DNA from: an uncultured Marinoscillum sp.
Lineage (GTDB): Bacteria > Bacteroidota > Bacteroidia > Cytophagales > MED-G16
Assembly: GCA_902529805.1 (NCBI GenBank)
Contig: CABZXU010000005.1
Coordinates: 1 to 64,000, forward strand
DNA length: 64,000 nucleotides
Direction: 5' to 3'
Shown here: piece by piece, positions 1 through 7,561 of the stretch
Layout: each line of letters begins with the position of its first letter
Position numbering within the stretch: position 1 is the first letter of the stretch
Notes under the pieces: model-generated
What the model was told of the DNA's origin: nothing
The model's input: the letters and a program-made list of their open reading frames with translations, nothing else
Database searches by the model: none
Program-made: the position numbers and the translations under genes

Positions 1-1354
1 ATCTCCGTGGTATATAGTTGCATTTGGAATGATTGGCACTTCTTTATCAGGAGTTACATTTATTTCAGTTCCAGGTGAAGTTGGAAATAGTAGTTTTTCT
101 TATTTTCAAATTGTTCTTGGCTATTTACTTGGCTATTTTGTAATAGCAACTATTTTGATGCCATTGTATTACAAACTAAATCTTGTATCTATATATACAT
201 ATTTAGATAAAAGGTTTGGATTTTTTTCTTATAAAACTGGCTCCTTTTTTTTCTTATTATCAAGAATTATTGGTTCTTCATTTAGGTTATTTTTAGTTGC
301 TTCTGTTTTACAAATTGTATTTTTTGATTCATTAAATATTCCCTTTTTTATTTCCGTATTTATCACAATATCACTTATATGGGTATATACATATAAAGGT
401 GGAATAAAAACAATTGTTTGGACAGATACACTTCAAACTTTTTTTATGTTATCTGCGGTAATTATTACGATATTATTAATAATGAATGAAATGGATTTAA
501 ACTTTTCCAAAGCAAAATATATAATTATTTCTAGTTCTTATTCTGATGTTTTTGTTTTTGATTGGAAGAATGAAAGATTTTTTTTAAAACAATTTTTTTC
601 TGGAGCATTTATTGCCATTGTAATGACTGGTTTAGATCAAGATATGATGCAAAAAAACCTAACCTGTAAAAATTTGAATGACGCTCAAAAAAATATATTT
701 TGGTTTTGTATTGTATTATTATTTGCAAATATTCTTTTTTTGACCTTAGGTGCTCTACTACATTTATATGCTGATTTTATTGAAATGCCACTTCCGTCAA
801 GAACAGACAATCTATATCCTTTAATTGCGATTAATCATTTATCAATTTTTGGAAGTATAGTTTTTTTGCTTGGTATTATAGCTGCTGCATACTCCAGCGC
901 AGATTCAGCATTAACTTCTTTAACTACAGCATTTTGTATTGACTTTCTAAATTTTGAAAAAAGAAATGATATTCAAAAAAAGTCTGTAAGATTAAAAGTT
1001 CATTTTCTTTTTTCTATTATTATTTTTTTTGTAATACAAATATTTAGTTTAATAAATGATGAAAGTGTAATTAATGCTATTTTTAAAGCTGCTGGTTATA
1101 CTTATGGTCCTTTACTTGGTCTTTTTTCTTTTGGTATTTTAACTAATTATAATATAATTGATAGATATTCTCCAATAATATGTTTTGCTTCACCAATATT
1201 AAGCTACATTATAAATATTTATTCAGAGAGTTTATTCTTTGGTTATAGATTTGGTTTTGAAATTTTATTGTTAAATGGACTAATAACATTTGTAGGATTA
1301 TTTTTAATATCTTTAAAAGAAAATAACTCTATTAAAAATGAAAAACTTAAATAG
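1..1354 (+). CDS. Sodium:solute symporter (SSS family), 5' end outside window
   Basis: The reading frame is open from base 2, upstream of the first ATG at 29, and the upstream residues (SPWYIVAFGMIGTSLSGVTF) match the early part of SSS transporters, so the gene begins before the window. The visible part is almost entirely hydrophobic membrane segments. Family motifs include GLDQDMMQK in the middle and AAYSSADSALTSLTTAF in the region of the sodium site. SSS proteins import a sugar, amino acid or similar solute with sodium across the inner membrane; the substrate cannot be read from the sequence. The 3' end overlaps the next gene by 17 bases, so the two are probably cotranscribed and functionally linked, which suggests a glycan-derived sugar as cargo. 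Confidence 0.88.
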   Translation, partial: SPWYIVAFGMIGTSLSGVTFISVPGEVGNSSFSYFQIVLGYLLGYFVIATILMPLYYKLNLVSIYTYLDKRFGFFSYKTGSFFFLLSRIIGSSFRLFLVASVLQIVFFDSLNIPFFISVFITISLIWVYTYKGGIKTIVWTDTLQTFFMLSAVIITILLIMNEMDLNFSKAKYIIISSSYSDVFVFDWKNERFFLKQFFSGAFIAIVMTGLDQDMMQKNLTCKNLNDAQKNIFWFCIVLLFANILFLTLGALLHLYADFIEMPLPSRTDNLYPLIAINHLSIFGSIVFLLGIIAAAYSSADSALTSLTTAFCIDFLNFEKRNDIQKKSVRLKVHFLFSIIIFFVIQIFSLINDESVINAIFKAAGYTYGPLLGLFSFGILTNYNIIDRYSPIICFASPILSYIINIYSESLFFGYRFGFEILLLNGLITFVGLFLISLKENNSIKNEKLK

Positions 1355-2750
1355 AAGAAATTTTATTAAGAAAACATCATTATCAAGTGCCGCAATTCTT
1401 AGTGCATCCTCCTTGTCAGGATTGGATTACAAAGATAGGGATTCAAAATCCAACTACATGGGAGATTTTGTAGCACCAAAAATAGATAATGTTAAGGCTG
1501 CTTTTATAGGCGTTGGAGCGAGGGGTACTGGGCATGCTAAACAAATAGCTGCAATAAATGGAACAGAGGTTATTGCAATTTGTGATTTACACAAGGATTT
1601 AGTTGAAAGATCAAAAAAAAATTGTACTGAAATAGGTAAAGGAGAAAGACATAAAAATATCAAGCTTTATCATGGATCAGAAGATGAATGGATGTTAATG
1701 CTTGATGAAGTAAACCCCGATATAGTTTTTATTTCCACAAATTGGAATACTCATGCACCAATGGCAGTTGAATCTATGAAAAAAAATGTTCATGCTTTTG
1801 TTGAGGTTCCCATTGCAACCACAATTGAAGATATGTGGAAAATTATTGATACATCCGAAAAAACTAAAAAACATTGTATGATGATGGAAAATGTAAACTA
1901 TGGAAGAGATGAGTTAATGTTTTTAAATATGTGTAGAAAAGGACTAATCGGAGATTTTTTACATGCCGAAGCCTCTTACATTCATAGTCTCAGGTTTCAA
2001 ATGGAAGAACAGGAAAGAGGAACGGGATCATGGAGAACATATCATTATGCAAATGGTAAGGGCAATTTATATCCTACCCACGGACTTGGTCCAGTTGCTC
2101 AATACATGAATCTATCTAGAAAAGATGACAACTTTAGTGCATTAGTTTCTTATTCAAGTCCTGCTTTAGGAAGAAAATTGTATGCTAATAAAAAATATCC
2201 AAAAGATCATAAATGGAATAAATTAGACTTTAAAAATGGTGATTTAAACACTTCTCTTATTAAAACTGAGGTTGGGAGAACAATAATGGTTCAGTGGGAT
2301 GAAACTAGTCCCAGGCCATATTCTCGTCATAATTTAATTCAAGGAACGCTAGGAACTTTAGCAGGATTTCCAACACGAGTTGCATTTGATAGTGAAACTA
2401 ACGTTAAAAATAGAATAAGTGATGAATCGGTAGATTACCACTCATGGATTCAGGGTAAAGATTTAGAAAAAATTTATGATAAATACGACCATCCACTTTA
2501 TAAAAGATTAGGAGATCTTGCAAAAAAAATGGGAGGACATGGGGGAATGGATTTCATGATGAGGCATAGGATAATAGAATGTTTAAGAAATGGTTTACCT
2601 CTAGATCAAAATGTATATGAAGGATGCTTTTGGAGTGCTGTTGGACCACTTAGTGGAAATTCTATAGAACAAGGCGGGGCACCTCAAAAATTTCCTGATT
2701 TTACCAGAGGAAATTGGAAATCAACTAAACCCTTAGATATTATATCTTAA
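1338..2750 (+). CDS. Gfo/Idh/MocA-fold protein, GH109-like, Tat signal
   Basis: A 470-residue protein with a twin-arginine leader (RRNFIKK at residues 6-12, then a hydrophobic stretch to about 28). The Rossmann glycine motif FIGVGARGTGH lies near residue 56. The central segment (EVPIATTIEDMWKIIDTSEK, then HCMMMENVNYGRDE), the YPTHGLGPVAQ block and GHGGMDFMMRHRIIECLRNG resemble GH109 alpha-N-acetylgalactosaminidases, which use a bound NAD for hydrolysis. The family is recognised from memory, and a plain sugar oxidoreductase remains possible. It overlaps the upstream symporter, suggesting a periplasmic glycan-trimming enzyme paired with sugar uptake. Its stop codon overlaps that of the convergent gene (shared TTAA at 2747-2750). 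Confidence 0.85.
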   Translation: MKNLNRRNFIKKTSLSSAAILSASSLSGLDYKDRDSKSNYMGDFVAPKIDNVKAAFIGVGARGTGHAKQIAAINGTEVIAICDLHKDLVERSKKNCTEIGKGERHKNIKLYHGSEDEWMLMLDEVNPDIVFISTNWNTHAPMAVESMKKNVHAFVEVPIATTIEDMWKIIDTSEKTKKHCMMMENVNYGRDELMFLNMCRKGLIGDFLHAEASYIHSLRFQMEEQERGTGSWRTYHYANGKGNLYPTHGLGPVAQYMNLSRKDDNFSALVSYSSPALGRKLYANKKYPKDHKWNKLDFKNGDLNTSLIKTEVGRTIMVQWDETSPRPYSRHNLIQGTLGTLAGFPTRVAFDSETNVKNRISDESVDYHSWIQGKDLEKIYDKYDHPLYKRLGDLAKKMGGHGGMDFMMRHRIIECLRNGLPLDQNVYEGCFWSAVGPLSGNSIEQGGAPQKFPDFTRGNWKSTKPLDIIS

Positions 2751-3967
2751 AGTCTGCTATTTAGGTAATTATTAAATGCGGATCCAAAAGTGTAACTTAA
2801 TCCAATTCTAATTTCAGAATAGAAATCTGTTGCTATTTCTTTCTGTTGTAGTAACAAATCTTCAATAGAAGCATTTCCTTTAGGTAAGCTAAGTTGGTCT
2901 CTAATTAATTCAATTTCTCCACCTAATCTTATTGCCAATCCCTCAAACACTCTTATAGAAAACCAACTGTCTAATCTAAAACTATTTTTTGAAGGATCTT
3001 GAATGAATGATTTAGCAGATACGTTTGTAAAAATTTCTCCCCAAGGTTGTCTAAATCTAGTTTCAAATCCCAACTGATGTACATAAACATACTCTTCTAA
3101 TTTATTATAGATTGTTTCTTCAATGTAGTTTCTATAACCATATCCGATTCTATAATTAATAACCATTTCCCTTCTTACAAATTCATCGTATGAAAAAAAA
3201 CTATATTCAATTGCGGGTTGAACCCAGTGTCTAAAATCAATGTTTTGATACGTGTCTCCACCTAATCCAGCAATAAAACCGGTTGACCATTTATTATTTA
3301 TACTCCAAACATTTTTTATGTTTAACAGCTTTCTATTTCTATTGCTTATAAATACATTATTATTATTTTCATATTCATTATTTGATCTTTCAAAATCTAA
3401 ATCAATTTGTAATTTGATTTTATCAGTTACTTTGTCAGCATCAAAGGCAATCTCAATATTTGATTGTTTTCTACTGGTTTCACTTTCAAAATTTGCTTCA
3501 CCAGAAGTTTGAAAAACCCAGTTTTTCCACTTATCTGAGCTTGACTCGTATGATTCATTATTATTGATAATAGAATCATATGATATACTTATTTTATTAG
3601 AAATATCACTTTCAATTAAAAAATAGACTAAGCCAATATCAATTTTTCTTTTTAACGCATTTCTTATCTCATCCCTTGTCAGCCTTGGATTTGTATCTAA
3701 AACTAATGAAAGCTCTTTATCTGAAAATTTGTTTTTTCCTATGAAATCAAGACTGTATCTACTCCCATTGTTTGCATTTCTATTCCTGTAAATAAATAAT
3801 TGAATATCAGCTAGCCCCTGGTCTCTTACATGATTTACATAATTAATTTCATTTTTTAAGAAGCTATTATCACACCTGTCGCACTTAATATATAAGCTAT
3901 TTAAATCCTTTTGAGCATGTAGATTAAAAGAGATTAATAGAATAATAGATATAAATACTTTTTTCAT
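2747..3967 (-). CDS. Uncharacterised outer-membrane protein
   Basis: The frame opens further upstream, but the ATG at 3967 begins a clear signal peptide (MKKVFISIILLISFNLHAQ), so that start is preferred; it gives 406 residues and leaves one base after the upstream gene. After the signal comes a segment with a Cys pair and an NYVNHVRD-QGLADIQ pattern, then a region rich in alternating hydrophobic and aromatic residues with Arg and Asp, ending in GLSYTFG, typical of a beta-barrel outer-membrane protein. I recall similar unnamed proteins with a Cys-Asp...FVN-VRD...ADV pattern in Bacteroidota and Gemmatimonadota, but no function. It is probably cotranscribed with the alkyltransferase-like gene upstream. 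Confidence 0.75.
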   Translation of the reverse strand: MKKVFISIILLISFNLHAQKDLNSLYIKCDRCDNSFLKNEINYVNHVRDQGLADIQLFIYRNRNANNGSRYSLDFIGKNKFSDKELSLVLDTNPRLTRDEIRNALKRKIDIGLVYFLIESDISNKISISYDSIINNNESYESSSDKWKNWVFQTSGEANFESETSRKQSNIEIAFDADKVTDKIKLQIDLDFERSNNEYENNNNVFISNRNRKLLNIKNVWSINNKWSTGFIAGLGGDTYQNIDFRHWVQPAIEYSFFSYDEFVRREMVINYRIGYGYRNYIEETIYNKLEEYVYVHQLGFETRFRQPWGEIFTNVSAKSFIQDPSKNSFRLDSWFSIRVFEGLAIRLGGEIELIRDQLSLPKGNASIEDLLLQQKEIATDFYSEIRIGLSYTFGSAFNNYLNSRL

Positions 3968-3968
3968 T

Positions 3969-4301
3969 TTATAACTCCAGTTCTTTAATTGGATCCCAAA
4001 ATATATTTTCAAAATTTTCAATCTTATTATTTTTTATTAAAACACCTTCTTTTTTTAATAATCTCTCCATCGTTTTTTCATCAGTGAAATGATGCTTTCC
4101 AGTAAGTAATCCATTTCTATTTACAACTCTATGCGCAGGAATAATTGAATTATGATGAGAATTATTCATTGCCCAGCCTACTATTCTTGCTCCCTTAGTT
4201 GTTCCTAAATATTTAGCTATAGAGCCATAAGAAGTTACCCTTCCCTTGGGAATTAGTTTTACTACATCATATACGTCATTAAAGTAGTTAGAAGATTGCA
4301 T
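3969..4301 (-). CDS. Alkyltransferase-like (MGMT-family) protein lacking active-site Cys
   Basis: A 110-residue stand-alone C-terminal domain of the O6-alkylguanine-DNA alkyltransferase family. Conserved parts visible are PKGRVTSYGSIAKYLG (DNA-flipping Tyr at 25), GARIVGWAMNN (arginine finger at 39) and PAHRVVNRNG at 55-64. The alkyl-accepting Cys of the PCHRV motif is Ala56 here, so the protein cannot carry out methyl transfer by the usual chemistry. It fits the ATL group, which bind O6-alkylguanine and are known in other bacteria and yeast to pass the lesion to nucleotide excision repair. Its stop is one base from the start of the outer-membrane protein gene. Confidence 0.88.
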   Translation of the reverse strand: MQSSNYFNDVYDVVKLIPKGRVTSYGSIAKYLGTTKGARIVGWAMNNSHHNSIIPAHRVVNRNGLLTGKHHFTDEKTMERLLKKEGVLIKNNKIENFENIFWDPIKELEL

Positions 4302-4327
4302 ATTATAAATTTATTATTGGGATGGAG

Positions 4328-4412
4328 CAGAGGAGGAGGGATTCGAACCCCCGGTACCTTGCGGTACAACGGTTTTCAAGACCGCCGCATTCGACCACTC
4401 TGCCACTCCTCT
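4328..4412 (-). tRNA. tRNA-Ser (TGA)
   Basis: On the minus strand the sequence folds as a class II tRNA. The acceptor AGAGGAG pairs with CTCCTCT, the anticodon loop CTTGAAA gives TGA, a long variable arm is present, and the T loop is TTCGAAT closed by GGGGG/CCCTC. CCA is not encoded. It lies alone between the alkyltransferase-like gene and the YihY-like gene. Confidence 0.95.
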
Positions 4413-4474
4413 TTATAAATATTATGCCTGCAAAAGTATATGAATTATAATTTTTGACAAATTATAAATTCAAC

Positions 4475-5386
4475 TTATTTTTTATTTTTTTTCAACGCGA
4501 TATCAATACTAGTATTCCATTCAAAACCAATTAGTAACATTGAAGAAATAAGATATACCCAACTCATAAATGCTATAAGTACACCAATAGAACCATATAT
4601 TTTGTTATAAGTTGAAAAATTATTTAAATAAAATGAGAATAAAAGTGTTATTAAAACACATCCTATTGAAGCTATTGTTGAACCTGATGAAAAAAAATTC
4701 CACTTATTATGAATAACTGGGGCAAAATAATAGATTGATGTTATTACCAAATAAAAAATTATGAAAAGAATTGAAATAGAATAAATATAGGTATAGTAAA
4801 AAAAATCATAAACAAAATAATTAGTAGAACTTAACCATGTGGTAAAAAAAGCACCAACCGTAGATAGTAAAATTGAAAAAATAGCAACGATTAAAAAAAT
4901 TAATGTCAAAATTAATGCTGTGAATCTAGTTTTGAAAAACCCTCTTTTTTCATCAAGTTTATAACAACTATTAAATGTTTTGATTAAAGTATTAAATCCA
5001 TTTGTAGATAAAAATAGAGCAGCTAGAACTCCAAAAGATAATAATCCTCCTCTTTTAATACTTACCAAATCAAGAATTGTCTCTTTAGTAATATCATACA
5101 TGTTACTTGGCATTATTTGATTCAGAAAATCCATTATTTTTTCTGAATTAACCTCTGGAATAAAAATATTGATATATGGTATTAAAGCAAATAAAAATAT
5201 TATAAAAGGAAATGTGCCTAAAGTAAAACTAAATGCAACAGCTAGTGATCTTTCAAAAATTTCATCTTCATTTATTTTTTTTATAAAAATTTTAAAAATT
5301 TGATATAAATTTATAGCTGAATTTTTAAGATAAATACCTTGTAAGAAAGATCTTATTTTGTTCTTAGTCTTATTTATTTTATTCAA
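4475..5386 (-). CDS. YihY/BrkB-family inner-membrane protein
   Basis: A 303-residue integral membrane protein with about six hydrophobic segments. Family hallmarks are the ERSLAVAFSFTLGTFPFI start of the first membrane helix, the FLSTNGFNTLIKTFNSCY stretch, and a C-terminal GSIGVLIAFMSWVYLISSML. Members are annotated YihY/virulence factor BrkB; the biochemical role is unsettled and the old ribonuclease BN label is an error in the literature. The start is TTG at 5384-5386, with no Met until deep in the protein, and it overlaps the upstream thioesterase gene by 8 bases, so the two are translationally coupled. Confidence 0.85.
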   Translation of the reverse strand: MNKINKTKNKIRSFLQGIYLKNSAINLYQIFKIFIKKINEDEIFERSLAVAFSFTLGTFPFIIFLFALIPYINIFIPEVNSEKIMDFLNQIMPSNMYDITKETILDLVSIKRGGLLSFGVLAALFLSTNGFNTLIKTFNSCYKLDEKRGFFKTRFTALILTLIFLIVAIFSILLSTVGAFFTTWLSSTNYFVYDFFYYTYIYSISILFIIFYLVITSIYYFAPVIHNKWNFFSSGSTIASIGCVLITLLFSFYLNNFSTYNKIYGSIGVLIAFMSWVYLISSMLLIGFEWNTSIDIALKKNKK

Positions 5387-5786
5387 AATATTTTGATAAT
5401 TTATCTTTCATAATTGTCGGTACTCTTTTTGGTTTTCTAGTTAATAAATTAATAAATGTTAAAATTGTTTCTCCGGTATTTATTAGTTCATTTTTTTCAT
5501 TAAATATTTTATAAATAAATTTTATTTTAAGTTTTGGTGTTTCAGGAATTTTTATATTAACAATTAGTTTTTCATCATATTTTGCCGGCATTATAAAATT
5601 TGTTTTCATTTCAATTACTGGCATTCCTATTCCCATTTCTTCTAAAGATTTATAAGTTAATCCAATATTCCTAAAGAGTTCTACTCGAGCTATTTCATAG
5701 TATTTTGCATAATTGCCATAGTAAACAAACCCCATCTGATCAGTATCAGCATATCTTACTCTAATATTTATATTATCTTCAAACAT
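5379..5786 (-). CDS. Acyl-CoA thioesterase, YbgC/FadM hotdog family
   Basis: A 135-residue single hotdog-fold protein. The N-terminal pattern VRYADTDQMGFVYYGNYAKY is the 4-hydroxybenzoyl-CoA thioesterase/YbgC signature, with the catalytic Asp in the ADTDQMG segment. These enzymes hydrolyse acyl-CoA thioesters in the cytoplasm, and YbgC members are often linked to envelope phospholipid metabolism. The gene lies between mltG (2 bases upstream) and the YihY gene (8-base overlap) in one minus-strand transcript, which favours an envelope role. The exact acyl substrate is unknown. Confidence 0.88.
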   Translation of the reverse strand: MFEDNINIRVRYADTDQMGFVYYGNYAKYYEIARVELFRNIGLTYKSLEEMGIGMPVIEMKTNFIMPAKYDEKLIVNIKIPETPKLKIKFIYKIFNEKNELINTGETILTFINLLTRKPKRVPTIMKDKLSKYFE

Positions 5787-5788
5787 TT

Positions 5789-6823
5789 TTATCTAAATAT
5801 TTTAAGTCTATCAAGAGCTTTTTGAAATTTTCTTGCATTTTTTTTATGCTCTTTAAAATTCTTTGAAAAAATATGATATCCAGAAAAATCATCTTTTGCA
5901 CAAAAAAAATAATAATTATGTTTATTATAATTTAAAACTGCATCAATAAATTTTTTTTCAGGCATATTGATTGGTCCTGGAGGTAAACCTTTATTTCTAT
6001 AAGTATTGTATGGAGAATTTATTTTTTTATGAACATTTAATACTCTTTTAATGCTAAAATCATTATGAGCAAAAACAAGAGTTGGATCTGCTTGTAAATA
6101 CATTTTTTTATTTAATCTATTAATATAAACCCCTGCAATGTCTGATGCTTCGTCTATATGATTTGTTTCAGCCTGAACAATAGACGCAAGAATTCCTACT
6201 TGTATTTCTGATAAGTTTATTTTTTTTGCTTTAGCTTTTCTTACATTATTCCAAAAGTAATCATATTCATATTTCATTTTTTGAAATAAAGATTTTGATG
6301 ATATATTCCAGTAAACTTCGTAAGTGTCAGGAAGAAATATTAGAATAACATTTTCTAATTTAAATTGTGAGATTTTGTTTTGCCATTCCCTACTATATAA
6401 ATAATCAATAAAGCCATCTGAATCAATTTTTAATTTTTTAGTTATCTTTTTTGATAATTCATCCAAATTTCTAATATTGTTAAATGTAATTTTTAAAGGG
6501 GACTGATTACCTGATCTAAGTTTTTGGATTAGATCATAGTTTGACATATTTGATTCAATTACATATGAACCGGGCTTAATATTATTATTATATTTCATGA
6601 TTTTTGATAAAAAGCTGAATGAGACTAAATCATTAATATATCCTTTTTGATCAAGTGTGTCTTGTAAATTCTTAAAACTGGTAGACTCATAAATGTAAAT
6701 ATTTTTTTCAGGAGAATTAATTAAAAAATTTGGGCTAAAGAATATTTGAAAAAAATATACTGAAAAAGTTGTAAGAATAGTTGAAAATATAATTATTCCT
6801 ATTAGCAGCTTTTTATTTTTCAT
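5789..6823 (-). CDS. mltG: Endolytic murein transglycosylase MltG
   Basis: A 344-residue protein with one N-terminal membrane anchor (residues about 5-27), a LysM-like region and a YceG/MltG catalytic domain. Family motifs are FLPDTYEVYWN near residue 165, ILASIVQAETNH with the probable catalytic Glu at 219, ADPTLVFA, and NSPYNTYRNKGLPPGPIN near the end. MltG cuts nascent glycan strands in the periplasm next to the inner membrane and so sets strand length. The first Glu of the common IVEKET motif is Gln here, while the second, taken as catalytic, is kept. It is the first gene of the mltG, thioesterase, YihY group. Confidence 0.93.
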   Translation of the reverse strand: MKNKKLLIGIIIFSTILTTFSVYFFQIFFSPNFLINSPEKNIYIYESTSFKNLQDTLDQKGYINDLVSFSFLSKIMKYNNNIKPGSYVIESNMSNYDLIQKLRSGNQSPLKITFNNIRNLDELSKKITKKLKIDSDGFIDYLYSREWQNKISQFKLENVILIFLPDTYEVYWNISSKSLFQKMKYEYDYFWNNVRKAKAKKINLSEIQVGILASIVQAETNHIDEASDIAGVYINRLNKKMYLQADPTLVFAHNDFSIKRVLNVHKKINSPYNTYRNKGLPPGPINMPEKKFIDAVLNYNKHNYYFFCAKDDFSGYHIFSKNFKEHKKNARKFQKALDRLKIFR

Positions 6824-6875
6824 AAATTTGTTATTCTACAATAAATTTATTCATTTCCATTTTTAGAAAAGAAAA

Positions 6876-7508
6876 TTGAAAAAGAAAAAATATATTTTAA
6901 TTGAAAGTCAATATTTTCCAAATCTTGAATATTTCGTATTAATCAAAAATTACAGTAACATATTGATAAATATTGATGATGTTTATAAGAAAAGAACTTT
7001 TAGAAATAGATGTGTTATTCTAGATTCTAATGGAAAAATTAATTTATCTGTACCCATTATAACCTCTTCATCATCAAAAATACTTAGAGATATAAGAATT
7101 GATAATTCTGAGAATTGGTCTAAAATACATTTAAGATCTTTACAAACATCTTATGGGAAATCTCCTTTTTTTTCATACTATAAAGATTACATTTTTGATT
7201 GCCTGAATATGAGACATAATTTCATTATTGATCTTAACCATGACTTATTGACATTAATTTGTAAATTTTTAGATCTTAAAAAAAAAATTAGATATGTAGA
7301 TGAAAAAAGTTTAAATTCATGTGATTTTGATGATTATAGGAACATTGTAAATCCAAAATCATCGTATTCTTCTAGGAAAATTTTTGATCCTTATCAATAC
7401 ACACATGTTTTTGGCAAGGATTTTGTACCTAATTTGAGCATAATAGACTTATTATTTTCAGAAGGACCTAGATCTATTGAAGTAATTAATAATTCTGATT
7501 CTTTTTGA
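6876..7508 (+). CDS. WbqC-family protein
   Basis: A 210-residue protein matching the WbqC-like family: an N-terminal ESQYFPNLEYFVLIKNY (the family usually reads PaYFPpi.y...), a middle FRNRCVILDSNGKINLSVPI, and ...SYGKSPFFSYYKDY. The biochemical role of this family is not established; some members occur in O-antigen clusters. The start is TTG at 6876, since an in-frame stop lies just upstream and no ATG occurs for over 100 codons. It is divergent from mltG and precedes clpC by 53 bases. Confidence 0.8.
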   Translation: MKKKKYILIESQYFPNLEYFVLIKNYSNILINIDDVYKKRTFRNRCVILDSNGKINLSVPIITSSSSKILRDIRIDNSENWSKIHLRSLQTSYGKSPFFSYYKDYIFDCLNMRHNFIIDLNHDLLTLICKFLDLKKKIRYVDEKSLNSCDFDDYRNIVNPKSSYSSRKIFDPYQYTHVFGKDFVPNLSIIDLLFSEGPRSIEVINNSDSF

Positions 7509-7561
7509 GATTAATCCTATTTGATTAAATTAGTCTAAATAAACTTTTTAAGTTATAACGA

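Noticed and set aside
4328-4412. tRNA-Ser as an integration site for a mobile element
   Set aside because: No integrase, direct repeat or foreign gene is near; both sides are housekeeping genes.
6876-7508. Truncation of the WbqC-family gene because it lacks an ATG
   Set aside because: A TTG start right after an in-frame stop gives the expected N-terminal family motif, so the gene looks whole.
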